Source: Adiantum capillus-veneris (Eukaryota; Streptophyta; Polypodiopsida; Polypodiales; Pteridaceae). From it: a stretch of DNA of 64,000 nucleotides. The stretch is taken from positions 93,115,247 to 93,179,246 of the forward strand of contig CM043954.1 of the NCBI GenBank assembly GCA_014529385.2, read 5' to 3'. Position 1 is the first letter of the stretch. Each line of letters starts with the position of its first letter. This document shows, piece after piece, positions 21,847 through 32,655 of this stretch. Below the pieces are notes generated by a model that saw only the letters and a list, made by a program, of their open reading frames with translations, was not told where the DNA came from and did not search any database. The position numbers were made by a program, and so were the translations under genes.

Positions 21847-23093
21847 TGTTAGGTGCAGCGGAATGAATGTTTGCGCTTTGCTCAAGATGAGTGCTCCGAA
21901 CTGTGCTCAAGGTTCCTTTTGTTCTTATGGAAGGGAGAGCCTTCCGTTCTTCATGAGAGAATGCTATGATCACAAACAAAGTGAATGGACACTGTGTGTG
22001 CAAGTATATGAGACTGAGAGATAGAGAGAGAAGAGAGATACGACACTAGAGACGACGTAAAAACCCCTCCTTCGAAGGCCCCACTCTCGTCGGCGAGAGT
22101 GGTCTACTTATGATTGCACAATCTGGTACAATGGGAATGCATGGGACTGATGCAAGTCTAGGCTATGTCGACGATGACGACGGTGATGACGAAGTCGACC
22201 TAAGGGCTGAAATCTGCAATCTTTCTACTGCTGTCCAAAAACGCTATGGGCTGAAATCTGCGGCTAGTCCAAAAACACTGATTTTGGGGGCTGTTTCTGT
22301 AGGTCTTTGTCGCTGAAATTCTGCAGGTTTAGGGCTGAAAACTGAGGTACTTAAGGGCTGAAAATTGACGGTTTTCCGGGCTGAATCTGCTACTCTTTTA
22401 GGGGCTGATTTGCAAGTACTTCATGCTGAAAAACGCTGCAGACTGAGGTGGTATCTGCTGAAACCGCTAGGTCATGGATTCCCAAAAATGCTAGGCGTGC
22501 TGATGTCAAAAACGCTAGTCTCTGGAACTTCTTCTGGCGATGAATGCTGATGCAAAACGCTAGTGGCTGGAACTTGCTGGCACTGGCTACCTGATGCAAA
22601 ACGCCAAGTGCTGGGAGGAATGGCGATGACCCTCTTGATGGAAACGCCAAGGTGCTGAGTCCTTTGCTTGGAGGGGAGACCACCAAGTTCTTGTTGAGAA
22701 GTTGCCTGCTGAGCTTGGCTCCTGTTGCCTCTTCTACCAAATAGTGCTAGCTCTAGTTTGCTTATATAGAAACTTAGCAAAATTGCCCTACCTACTTTCC
22801 AACAAAAGTCAGTTAAAAATAATAAGTGAAAAATGTCAAAAATAGGTAAAATAGGCTAAATGCATTGGAAAATTCTCCTGAAGGATTCTGATGGATTATG
22901 ATGGGAATGCTTATGATCATGCTGTGTGCAGCCAGAGGATATGCATCTACACTAAGTGACTGGGCATGCACGGTCTACGAATAGACTCACAAAAGTGCCA
23001 GATCACTTCTAATCTAGACTGACTGGACTGACTAAACCCTTGTCGTGCTGTAGCTTGTCCACGGACACATAGGGTTGGATGTGTCACGTGACA
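21847..23093 (-). repeat. 3' LTR of the family-3 element
   Basis: A 1,247-bp LTR, closely alike to 25141-26385 throughout. About 22190-22640 consists of degenerate gctgaaa(a/t)(c/t)(g/t)c units spaced irregularly. Small indels distinguish the two LTRs (for example near 22015 and 22500). Confidence 0.93.
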
Positions 23094-23108
23094 TCCCCTC
23101 CTTTTCAA
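23094..23108 (-). other. polypurine tract of the family-3 element
   Basis: The minus strand reads ttgaaaaggagggga directly before the 3' LTR. Confidence 0.8.
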
Positions 23109-23215
23109 AGTGAGGTACTGGTACCGAACTGTATGGCGTCGAAGGAGATCGCCAATAGCATCCGGAATCCTAGAAGGGACTCTTTGCCGGCCCACTCTGA
23201 TGTGTGGGTCGTGCG

Positions 23216-24565
23216 CTACTTGAACTTCATAAAGGTCTGCAACGCTTGGTTCTTTGGGCCGTGCTGAAAGCGAGACAAAGTCTTCTGTGGCTCCTTTGAT
23301 ACTTCAACTTCGTCTAGAGTCATGCTTCTTTCTTCTTCAAGAATCTCCATGGCTGAAAATTCCTGAAACCATTTCCAACACAAAACCATGAACATACCCA
23401 TTCCATGTAAAGTGAGTGGAAAAAATCTTGTCTTTCTCAAAGACTGTGCATGCAATGTAGATGAACAAAGAGACAGAGTGACAAACCGTTCACCCCATAT
23501 ACGCAAACAATGAGATCGAATCTTTCTCTTATGATCTATAGCAATCAATTGTGGCAATCCACAATGGAAATGCCTATGCTTGGTGCTCATACTTTCATGT
23601 GCTCGTTCTACGAATGTGTCATGCCAAGGAAGAGACATGGAATGTGACTTCCTTGAATGCATACTTTTCAGCTTTTCATGAAAAATCCGCATACATTCGT
23701 GCTCATCCATGAGTGAAACGTGCTCAACGTACAATATGTCATGCCTAGGAAAAGGGATCACATAAAGACGCTGACTAAAATACAGGAAACGATCACGAAT
23801 GAAACACTCGAACAATGCGTGCGTATCAATCATGCGAACACATAATACTTCCTGTGAGGGTTCTTTGGACCGAGGCTTGAGAGCCAAGATCGGTTCTTCC
23901 TGAAGGGGTTCTTTGGACCTAGGCTCGAGAGCCAAGATTGATCCTTCGTGATTGATCGAATTTGCAACGAGATTAGCTTCGCTAGAAAAAGCATCAACTA
24001 ACTCCTCATCCTTGTGAACTATCACGTCATCTTCATGCAAATCGTCATGCTTGTGAGAAATCACATCTTGATCATGCAAATCATCATGCTTGTCATTGTC
24101 ATCCAAATCATCATGCAAATCATCATGCTTCTCATAATCATGCAAATCCTGTGTGTCATGCTTTGGAGAAGAAGAGACTGAGAGAGTCTCCTTTTCCTGA
24201 TCCTGTTGCATCTGTGCGTGCATTTGAGAAAAGAGTCGCAACATCTCTTTCATTCTTGCTTTGGTCTCGCGATCAAATCTTGCTTGACTTTCTTTTTCTT
24301 CCAAGTCGTACTGACGCTCTATGGCTGCCTTTTCTTCTTTGTAGTCACGATCTATGGCTGCCATTTCTTCTTCGTAGGCCTTTCTTTCTGCTTCTCTTTC
24401 TTTGCGTTCTAACTTTCTTTCCAGAAACAATTGGTCCAACTCCTCCAGAGTAGTTAGCGCAATCCTTGACGTAGATGGGGAAGGGGGAGAGTCGGAAAAA
24501 CCTCTTGGTGGGGAAAATTCTTCTTCGCCTCTCTCATGCTCATCACCTCCAAGCGAAGTATCCAT
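23216..24565 (-). CDS. 449-codon ORF of the family-3 element, coiled coil and HD-repeat protein
   Basis: The uninterrupted minus-strand ORF starts MDTSLGGDEHERGEEEF. It has an acidic-proline head, a long charged coiled-coil segment (about residues 45-115: ERKLERKEREAERKAYEEE and AAIERQYDLEEKESQARF), then a segment of repeated HDDLHD units (about 140-190), then two EPRSKEP repeats, then a basic, His- and Phe-rich C-terminal half. The head and coiled coil correspond to the N-terminus of the gag-type ORFs of the other family-3 copies (39700-39918). The ancestral start was probably 24 bases upstream, where this copy has ATA for the ATG kept at 21234. I do not recognise the C-terminal half. It likely acts in the particle, but that is inference. 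Confidence 0.7.
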   Translation of the reverse strand: MDTSLGGDEHERGEEEFSPPRGFSDSPPSPSTSRIALTTLEELDQLFLERKLERKEREAERKAYEEEMAAIDRDYKEEKAAIERQYDLEEKESQARFDRETKARMKEMLRLFSQMHAQMQQDQEKETLSVSSSPKHDTQDLHDYEKHDDLHDDLDDNDKHDDLHDQDVISHKHDDLHEDDVIVHKDEELVDAFSSEANLVANSINHEGSILALEPRSKEPLQEEPILALKPRSKEPSQEVLCVRMIDTHALFECFIRDRFLYFSQRLYVIPFPRHDILYVEHVSLMDEHECMRIFHEKLKSMHSRKSHSMSLPWHDTFVERAHESMSTKHRHFHCGLPQLIAIDHKRKIRSHCLRIWGERFVTLSLCSSTLHAQSLRKTRFFPLTLHGMGMFMVLCWKWFQEFSAMEILEEERSMTLDEVEVSKEPQKTLSRFQHGPKNQALQTFMKFK

Positions 24566-24609
24566 TCCGCTTCGAGTGATGACTATCCATTGAAGTCGTG
24601 GGTTCTTGT

Positions 24610-24770
24610 GGGTCTTGGGTTCTTAAGTTCACGAGGAACTTGGGTTCTTGGGGGGTCTTGGGTTCTTAAGTTCACGAGGAACTTGGGTTCTTAAGTTCAC
24701 GAGGAACTTGGGTTCTTAAGTTCACGAGGAACTTGGGTTCTTGGGGGTCTTGGTTCTTGAGGGTCTTGAA
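24610..24770 (-). repeat. 25-bp leader minisatellite of family 3
   Basis: Units of ttgggttcttaagttcacga plus ggaac repeat three times in a row near 24658-24735, with decayed units on both sides. The leaders of the other two family-3 copies carry related caagaacc repeats, so this is a family feature. Confidence 0.85.
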
Positions 24771-25127
24771 GTTCTTGAGGTTTTCTTTCGCTTGCAAACC
24801 GTGTTTGAGAAGGATCTTCTCTTCACCCGAGTTCTACTCCTTTCCGCGGACGCACCCCTTGGCGGCCTTGCACTCAAACCAAGGTTGCTTTTTCCCACCT
24901 CACGTCGATTGGCCGGCCGCTAAGTGCACGGTCCGCTCTCAATGAGTGAAAAGAGACACAAGGGGAGGCTGGACAAGCCCTTCTTTCTTGGGATCCCTGT
25001 GACTCTTCAAAAACACGATTAGAAATCGACACGCCCAAGCGAACCTTGGTTCACGTGACCGCAACAAGCAAAAAAATTCTTGTGATTCTTGTGGTTCTTT
25101 CCTTGAGTGATACAGAACACTGCCAAA

Positions 25128-25139
25128 GCTCTGATACCA
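25128..25139 (-). other. primer-binding site of the family-3 element
   Basis: The minus strand reads tggtatcagagc, the initiator tRNA-Met primer site, one base from the 5' LTR. Confidence 0.93.
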
Positions 25140-25140
25140 A

Positions 25141-26385
25141 TGTTAGGTGCAGCGGAATGAATGTTTGCGCTTTGCTGAAGATGAGTGCTCCGAACTGGGC
25201 TCAAGGTTCCTTTTGTTCTTATGGAAGGGAGAGCCTTTCGTTCTTAATGAGAGAATGCTATGATCACAAACAAAGTGAATGGACACTGCGTGCAAGTGTA
25301 TGAGACTGAGAGATAGAGAGAGAAGAGAGATACGACTCCAGAGACGTAAAACCCTCCTCCGAAGGCCCCACTCTCGTCGGCGAGAGTGGTCTACTTATGA
25401 TTACACAATCTGGTACAATGGGAATGCATGGGGCTGATGCAAGTCTAGGCTATGTCGACGATGACGACGGTGATGACGAAGTTGACCTAAGGGCTGAAAT
25501 CTGCAATCTTTCTACTGCTGTCCAAAAATGCTATGGGCTGAAATCTGCGGCTAGTCCAAAAATGCTGATTTTGGGGGCTGTTTCTGTAGGTCTTTGTCGC
25601 TGAAATTCTGCAGGTTTAGGGCTGAAAACTGAGGTTCTTAAGGGCTGAAAACTGATGGTCTTTCCGGGTTGAATCTACTACTCTTTTAGGGGCTGATCTG
25701 CAAGTACTTCATTGCTGAAAAATGCTGCAAGCTGAGGTCGTATCTGTTGAAACCGCTAGGTCATGGATTTTCAAAAATGCTAGGCATGCTGCTGTCAAAA
25801 ATGGTAGCTGTGTCTGGAACTTCTTCTGGCGATGAATGCTGATGCAAAACGCTAGTGGTTGGAACTTGCTGGCACTGGCTACTTGATGCAAAACGCCGAG
25901 TGCTGGGAGGTATGGCGATGACCCTCTTGATGGAAATGCCAAGGTGCTGAGTCCTTTGCTTGGAGGGGAGACCACCAAGTTCTTGTTGAGAAGTTGCCTG
26001 CTGAGCTTGGCTCCTGTTGCCTCTTCTACCAAATAGTGCTAGCTCTAGTTTGCTTATATAGAAACTTAGCAAAATTGCCTTACCTACTTTCCAACAAAAG
26101 TCAGTTAAAAATAATAAGTGAAAAATGTCAAAAATAGGTAAAATAGGCTAAATGCACTGGAAAATTCTCCTGAAGGATTCTGATGGATTATGATGGGAAT
26201 GCTTATGATCATGCTGTGTGCAGCCAGAGGATATGCATCTACACTAAGTGACTGGGCATGCATGGTCTACGAATAGACTCACAAAAGTGCCAGATCACTT
26301 CTAATCTAGACTGACTCGACTTACAGAACCCTTGTCGTGCTGTAGCTTGTCCTCGGACACATAGGGTTGGATGTGTCACGTGACA
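25141..26385 (-). repeat. 5' LTR of the family-3 element
   Basis: A 1,245-bp LTR with the same gctgaaa-type internal units as its partner and ends TG..CA. Confidence 0.93.
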
Positions 26386-26390
26386 GCTGG

Positions 26391-27539
26391 CATTATGATC
26401 GGGAGTGCGTTAAAGGGTTTCTTTGGGCTGCAGATTATCAGCCAACAGGGAGGCAACTTGTGGCTGCATTTTCTAGCATCGTTCTCAGCTAGAGGTGGTA
26501 ACATGAACTTGTCATCTAGTTCCAGTTTTCTACACATTCCTTGGATGATATTCATGGATTCTTGTTCAGAAGAAAGGATCATGTTGTTACCTATGCTTAA
26601 TTGCAGCAGCTGGATTGATGATATTGGATGGGAAGTAAAGCGACTAGCTCATGACATGTGCTTTATAGAGAGAGGGGGTTTGTACCTCTTGCATAGACAG
26701 TGTGTCTGGCTATAGGAAGCATGTTTTCTACTCTCATAGGATTGTTAATGCTTTTGGATATGGTGAAATGGAAAGATCACAGGTTCTTTGTTGTGCATGT
26801 GGTATGGAAGGTCATGTGTGGAAGAAGCATTACCAGGACCGGCTTGATGCGGACGGTCTTAAGTCCGTAATTCCTTCCACCTTTTATTTCTATCTACAGG
26901 TACTTTTCCTAGATGGTAGTGGAGTTCTAGGGGGAATTTCAAGCTTGCACTCAGAGACTTGGATGTGGATAGGCCTCTTGTATTCTCTTTGGCGTAGGCT
27001 CACGGAGTCACTCCAGCTTCCTTGGTAGAGCCTAGAGGTCCTATTCAGTTCTTTGCAGATGCTGCGGCGGACGAGGCAAGGTTTACATATCTATGCAATC
27101 CTTGGTCACGAGACATTTATATTATGTTGGCATTTTGCATTGTGAGCCTGTCTATGGAGTATGTTTGCTCAATCTGGTCCTGATGGGGTGTGATTGGCCT
27201 CCCACACACTTGTCTTTCAATAATCTATAGCTATTGATGGTACATGCCCACACGACGTATGTGCGGTGGATCTCTAGCATGTACAGCTAACACAAGCTTC
27301 TGGAGCATGACGGACATTGATGGTGATTGTGTAGAGGAGGTGCTAGAGGGTTGGGCATATTTTGTGAACCCCTATAATGGGGAGGAGGGGATAGATGGCA
27401 TATTTTGCAGAGCAATTATCTCTTGTAGAGATTGCTCCATAGGGCTTGTCCACGTCCCCCCCTCCCCCCCAACCGGCCCCTCCCGCTCATGCTTGTGTCA
27501 CCATACCTTGGCTACACTCTAATAATATTGATGGCCAAG
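26391..27539. other. intron sequence, no gene recognised
   Basis: A + strand frame at 26702-27028 and others are open by chance or decayed; the piece CCACGMEGHVWKKHY at about 26790 is faintly knuckle-like but incomplete. C-rich runs occur at 27456-27472. Confidence 0.4.
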
Positions 27540-27815
27540 AATCCACACGTCAATGATCTTGCACACCTCTCTTAGTAGCCAAAATCCTGAACTTGCTCTT
27601 TGCCTGGGTGTGCACCAACAGTCCTGCAAATGATTGAGGCCGCCTGGAGACATCTGACCTTTGTTGCTAGGTTCGCTTTCTCCTCTGGAAATAAAGAAAG
27701 CCGAATGATGGGCTCAACCAGGGTGGGCAAAAGGGCCGCATCAGAGTCCCATTAAGGCGGTGAGGCTGAGTCCATCTGAAACTGCTGCTGCTGCTCAGTA
27801 AGTGTATCTGCGTTT
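27540..27815 (-). pseudogene. LINE ORF1 N-terminal fragment
   Basis: The minus strand reads MDSASPP, then LLPTLVEPIIRLSLFPEEKANLATKVRCLQA split by stops, then ASIICRTVGAHPGKEQVQD. This is the order seen at the start of LINE 2 ORF1 (EPSIRLALSLTEQASLAAEV, TSIICKILGTKHSRGEL). It is a short decayed piece with no downstream domains. Confidence 0.7.
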
Positions 27816-28004
27816 ATCAAGTTGCAAACTCTGTCCACAATTACCTTGTACAATAGATAAGGAAAATTCATTGAAATTGTTGTTTTTCATGTAGTTCAAG
27901 AAAAATAGTCTTATTTAGTAATAGTGATTACAAACAATAGTTTTGCTATTCAATGCGTTTGCTTGTGTCTTGCAGTCAAAATCTATTGACAAACTTATTT
28001 CCAG

Positions 28005-28152
28005 GTATGGAGGGGGCCCCTCGCTGATGCGGAAAGTCATTTGCACCAAGTCAATGCCCAATGATCACCTTGCGATTGAGATTTACCCTTTGCGTGTTCT
28101 ACTTCATGTCTTGCCAGGTGGAGCCCAACTTGATGTGAGAATGAGTATACAG
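28005..28152 (+). CDS. UBP exon 3: end of DUSP, start of ubiquitin-like linker
   Basis: The acceptor atttccag|g completes the Trp codon begun in exon 2, and the exon reads YGGGPSLMRKVICTKSM, the conserved WYGGGP turn after the DUSP domain, then IEIYPLRVLLHVLPGGAQLDVRMSIQ, a beta-rich segment like the ubiquitin-like region of this family. The donor is cag|gtgcgg in phase 0. An alternative acceptor at 27975 would break the frame. Confidence 0.9.
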
Positions 28153-29036
28153 GTGCGGGATTCTTAGGATATAATGTCTTATGTAATATACTGATAATGG
28201 ACTCGTGAAGATTCTTGCTGGTAGGATCATTTGATTTTTGTATCAAGTCCAATGTTGTTACGAGTATAAACATGATAGTACTCTTTTCAGTTTGTGGGCT
28301 GTTTTATGATGATTTTTTGGAAAGTTTTAAGGTGCTAAGCTTTACCTTCTTCTGACATCATTTTTTGTTGCTCTCCAGTCTGATAATGGTAAATAATTAA
28401 CTTGAGGTGCATTTTGGAGGTTTTGGAGAAGCAAGTAAAAAAACTCTTATGGTGTCTTATATTTCAAGTTCTCTAACAAGAAGGAAAAATGTCACGCCCT
28501 GGTCTTTACATATGGGCTAGCCTGCAGTTGGGGCATGATATGCAAACATAAGCAAGGTGATGTTTTGTGATACGTACAATTTCCACATTCTGCCCCTAAA
28601 CCTTGTAAAAGTAGAAGAGAGTTGGCCTCCTTCACCAAATAAGAAGCTCTCATGTGGGCTGGCCCAATCCTCTTTCCAAAGCGCACTTTTGTCTTAATCC
28701 CAAATTATACTGTAGAAAAGTATTAAGACTGTCCAGGTGGCCAAATAACTGCAATCTGTCCCTTTCCAGATGAGCTAGCAGTCCCTTCTTCGAAATCTAA
28801 AATGTATACTCTGTGAAACAAAGAGGCTAATAATTCTGGGACTGTGTATGAAAAAGTTCATCTTGGATTGTTTTATCACTCTTCTTGGCTTCATAGTTGT
28901 TGTTGTATCTCACTGGTCCTTCAGAATGTTCTATTCTTGTGAGGAATGGCTTAAGGCAGGGTTTTGAGCTATGGTTGTTTGTCTTGTGCTTTCTTGCGAT
29001 GTGTCACTTCTGTTGAGTATTTTCTTAATGGTGCAG
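28153..29036 (+). other. UBP intron 3 (884 bp), no insertion recognised
   Basis: AT-rich intron sequence with ordinary GT and AG ends. No transposon features were seen. Confidence 0.6.
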
Positions 29037-29096
29037 GGCACAATTGGAGAGCTTTACCAGAAAGCATGCACTTTGCTGAACTTGGAATCTGAAGAG
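29037..29096 (+). CDS. UBP exon 4, with GC donor
   Basis: Twenty codons reading GTIGELYQKACTLLNLESEE, the T(I/V)GEL helix of the ubiquitin-like segment. The only frame-preserving junction to exon 5 uses gaag ag|gcaact, a GC-AG intron of 86 bp. With it the protein continues into IRIWDYSG as in relatives. Confidence 0.82.
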
Positions 29097-29182
29097 GCAA
29101 CTTAAACTGATAAAACTTTCTATTTGAATTTGAACTTTAGTGAGCAGGTGAATCTAATGTTTTTGTAGGTTATTGATTACAG

Positions 29183-29278
29183 ATACGCATTTGGGACTAC
29201 TCTGGAAATTTAAAACATGGCTTGCTGAGTAAGTATGCAGAGACACTTGAAGATGCTGGATTTCAGATGGATCATGAG
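29183..29278 (+). CDS. UBP exon 5
   Basis: Thirty-two codons reading IRIWDYSGNLKHGLLSKYAE, then TLEDAGFQMDHE. The RIWDY motif and the following Leu-rich strand belong to the ubiquitin-like region before the catalytic domain. The donor gag|gtagtt is phase 0 and opens the 14.7-kb intron 5. Confidence 0.9.
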
Positions 29279-29384
29279 GTAGTTCTGAATTTCAGCCTTC
29301 TAGTCTCTTAAAATATTGGTGTGTCAAATAAGTTCACTATGCAACAACATTCACCAAGACCGACGCGAGGACGCGCTCGCTGCT

Positions 29385-29410
29385 CCCCCCCCCCCCCCCC
29401 CCCCCCCCCC
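29385..29410 (+). repeat. 26-base poly-C run next to the LINE fragment
   Basis: An uninterrupted C run directly before LINE ORF1 sequence, on the LINE coding strand as in LINE 1 and LINE 2. Confidence 0.88.
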
Positions 29411-29960
29411 GCCCCACCCCTGTCATCTGCAAGATTATTGGCAGTCTCCCCTGTCGAGGAGAGGTACGCGACCTTCTGTTGGCTCACCTTCTACTAGAGG
29501 TGGGGAAGATCATTGACATCCAGCTTCTCAGGCGAGGATACTATCACATAGAGTTTGAGACTCTTGAGATGGCTGCCAAGGTCATCTCGATGAGCCTGTT
29601 GGCCATCCGAGCGGTCAGAGCTCATTTCTGATAGTGGCGCCATGGTTTGGATGTTCTTGTCAAGGAGGCATACTTGCCCATTTTGGTCTACTTCCCTGGC
29701 TTGTAGTGGGAGTGTTTACCGCTTCTTTCCAGGATAGGTTCCGAGATCGGGATAGTCTTGGAGACCCCACCCATAGCAGCTTCTATTGTAGCCAAGGCTG
29801 CCGGTGTGCCTTCAGTACGCCTTCTGGTTGATGACACTCATACTCTCTCGAAGGTGATTCTTCTACCTAGGGTGAGTGGGGAATGGTTACGCCAGAGGGT
29901 GAAGTATTGGGGACTCCCGACCAGTGCTTCATTTAGAGGAAGATGTGCCTCTTAGCGATG
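29411..29960 (+). pseudogene. LINE ORF1 fragment
   Basis: The + strand reads VICKIIGSLPCRGEVRDLL, then IDIQLLRRGYYHIEFETLEMAAKVIS, AIRAVRAHF, and after frame changes PTHSSFYC or, in another frame, PIAASIVAKAAGVPSVRLLVDDTHTLSKVILLPRVSGEWLRQRV. This equals LINE 2 ORF1 from its RRM-like region to just before the knuckle. Stops and small gaps show decay. Confidence 0.82.
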
Positions 29961-30344
29961 GCCTGTTCTCGTAGGAGGTCTCGACCCACAGTGCATGCGC
30001 AGCCTCCCCAGGTTGAGCATGCCCAGCAGACAGGTACCCAGTACACTGCCTGGTACCTCAACAGAGGCCAGCAATCAGCCAACTGACAACTGGCAGTAAA
30101 TGCTCGACCGTCATCGATAGGGACGGGCTCGCCACTATGCCCCCCTTGTTGGCCGTCCTCCTGTAGCTCAGTTGATATATGTGTGGTAGCCAGGTTGGTG
30201 GGATTGTCTGATCGTCCAACGCTACATTTCGGGAAGCATGTATATCTTGGATTCCCATCATAGAATATATGTTATATCAAGAGATATCAGCATGTATTAT
30301 TGGCATGCAAGCGAGGTCGCTTGCAGTATTTTAAGAGTGGGGTG

Positions 30345-31071
30345 TGTCACCGGGAGGTGTATTTTTCGTGTTGCTTTCTTTAGATATATACTACATATTT
30401 TTATTTATTTTATTTTTACTTGTTTTCTCCGAAACCCTTGAAAAGGTGCAAGTGGACATTGCATGGTCAGTGTGAAACGGCTGCGGCCGAATGGGTTTCT
30501 CACATCGGGAATCTAGGTCGGTCAGCAGTCTGGGACTGGTCGGGGCAGTTAGTACTGAATTCTGATGAGTATGGAAGCTTGTTTGTGCCAAATGGAATGT
30601 GGGCCACTCGACAAGTCACTTACAACTTTAAATGTTGGGAACTAGGAAATTGAACCAAAGGAGCAAACTACACACATGGCAGTAGGAGAGCAACATGTAG
30701 GTCAACACCCACTCCCAAGACTTTCATCCCAAGAGGCGGCGCCCAAAACTGAGAGTAAAGGCTGATTTTTATCAGTGTAACCTACAAAGTGTCTGTGAGT
30801 AGTGGGTGCATATTCATAGCTTTAATGGAAAGCGTGCCTTCTCCTTTGTCTCATCTAGAGCAATGATTTTCTCTCGTGCATCTCTCTCCCCTTTGCACAT
30901 ATGGTAATGCCCCACTAGTTGGGCTTCTCAGTTGATTATGTACAGTTCTGGGGGCTTTATGCGCGTTTGCCAAGGCAAGAGCCTTCAGAACAAGAACTGG
31001 ATTAGTTAATTGCTAATCCTCCATAGGTACGCACAGTTCCATTGAAAAAGATTGCGATTTTGGAGAGTTTT
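30345..31071 (+). repeat. diverged Ty3-family-1-like LTR, truncated
   Basis: A sequence like the copy A region before the PPT (gcatgcaagcgaggtcg, then ttttaagagtggggtg) precedes TGTCACCGGGAGG, which resembles the opening of the family-1 LTR. Similarity continues in patches (caaggcaagagcc, gctaatcctcc). The 3' part including the polyadenylation module is missing where copy B begins at 31072. Confidence 0.6.
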
Positions 31072-32558
31072 TGTCACGAGGACCTGGCAACTGTTAACTA
31101 TGTCACGAGGATGTGGCAACTGCTAACCTTAGTTGTTGGTTTCTTTCCAATGGTTTTTTTTTAAATTTTTGAGACCCTCTTTTTGAAGTTGCAAATGGTC
31201 GGACATTGTATGGCCAATGTGAATGGTAGTTTCATCTGCAGACGGGAAGTGGGTCGACACTGGAATTCGTATAGTAAGAGGATGTCTAGGCTCAGTTCAA
31301 GATCATGTAGGTGCCCCCGTCGCACTTAGCAAGTTGGTGGATACTAGGAAGTGAATTCAATAAAGGCATAAAGCCAAGGTGGGGTCACCAAAGGAGAGTA
31401 CCCGATAGTTGGGCCACATTGCATTTTTGAATGCTGTCCCAATGGGGATAGATGGTTAGAAGACCAATGGGAGCCCAACGGAAGCATCTCCTAAAAATTA
31501 GGGAACTGCTATTTTGGGCCATGAAATATGTTCGCGTCATTACCTCCGGAATGACAAGGGGAACATTTTACAACTCTGCAGCCAAGTCAACTGACGGGCC
31601 GGTTGAGATATTTTTAGCGGGGAAGCCCAAACTCGGAAAGTGGACGAGGTGTCACTCTGTGAGCGAATCTGCCACTTCTGGAGGCTGGGGTGAGCTGTTT
31701 TCAGCGAGAGGGGGTGCCATTTTCAGCTTTTGTCACAGGTTAAGAGCTATGGACTGCATGCTTTCCACTCTATGTATAGTGTGGTGCTAGGAGTGATGAC
31801 CTGCACACTACACATTGCTCTCTCTCTCTCCCCTACGTGCAATTATGTGATGCCCCACAAGAGGGCTGTTCATTTGACTGATGTACAGCTGTGTGGTTTC
31901 ATGCTTTTGTGCCGAGGCAAGAGCCTCTTTGAGGAGGAACAGGAGTAGCTAATTGCTACTCCAAAGCGGGCACTGGTGAGGGTCATAACCTCACCAAACA
32001 GGTGCGTTTTCAGCTCTGTGTACGTGCTGTTTTTGGACTGTTTTGCAGCAGCAATGATGCCAGAATCATCGGGAACCGTGCCCCACTGGTAGACGATAGT
32101 TCGGGGGCTGTTTAGGACTGAAAACAGATGAAGAACCAGTAATTACAGCGTGCTGTAATTACTGTTTTTGCGCAGGAAAGAGGGGGTTTATGCTATTGGA
32201 AACGAGTCGAAGCTTGGGAAACTGTCCAAGGCAAGTTTTGGGGCCGTTATGTTGCCGAAATTTTACCTGCACAGGTGTCATCTAGCTGGATGCAGGTGTA
32301 GGTCTCAAGGACTTTGGTTTTGTAGCTTATTCCTCATTCTTGAAAAGTAATAAAGTAATACTGAAAGGGGCGCCAACCTTTGGGGCCTACAGGTGTCGCT
32401 GTCTTCTTGGGAGCGCTCTAGCTCCCAAGCTGTGCTATGTCTTAAAGTGTAATTCCGAGTTACAGGTTCCTTTTTAAGTCTGCTTTGTGTCGTTAAAGTG
32501 CAAGTGTTAAAGAATTTTGGATGAAAGCCAAAGACTACCGCCCCACGGCCCGGTTTCA
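31072..32558 (+). repeat. 5' LTR of Ty3 copy B
   Basis: A 1,487-bp LTR from TGTCACG to GGTTTCA, alignable with the copy A 3' LTR. It contains the aataaag..gaaaggggcgccaa module at about 32347-32375. Confidence 0.92.
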
Positions 32559-32577
32559 AGGTTCCGTTGCCGAGACA
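32559..32577 (+). other. possible primer-binding site of Ty3 copy B
   Basis: aggttccgttgccgagaca follows the LTR directly. It resembles the tRNA-Asp-type primer sites (tggcgccgttgcc...) of other plant Ty3 elements, with several mismatches. Confidence 0.45.
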
Positions 32578-32655
32578 TCAACCACTTGTTCCTCAAGAAG
32601 TGAGCTTTGGTTGTTTTGGGTAAAGAAACAGAGTAAAGAAACGCGGGATTACACT

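Larger units (their letters stand above)
21847..26385 (-). mobile_element. complete non-autonomous family-3 LTR element
   Basis: Two LTRs (21847-23093 and 25141-26385) open TGTTAGG and end GTGACA when read on the + strand. The primer site lies next to the right LTR and the polypurine tract next to the left one, so the element reads on the minus strand. Flanks gctcg (21842-21846) and gctgg (26386-26390) are a likely 5-bp target duplication with one change. The 2-kb interior has one 449-codon ORF and no protease, RT or integrase, so it must be mobilised in trans. Confidence 0.93.

Noticed and set aside
27975-28004. Alternative acceptor for UBP exon 3 at ttgcag (27975)
   Set aside because: It would break the frame with exon 2; the acceptor at 28004 restores the conserved WYGGGP.
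30345-31071. 3' LTR of the same element as copy B's 5' LTR
   Set aside because: It lies upstream in the same orientation and is more diverged and truncated; it belongs to an older related element.
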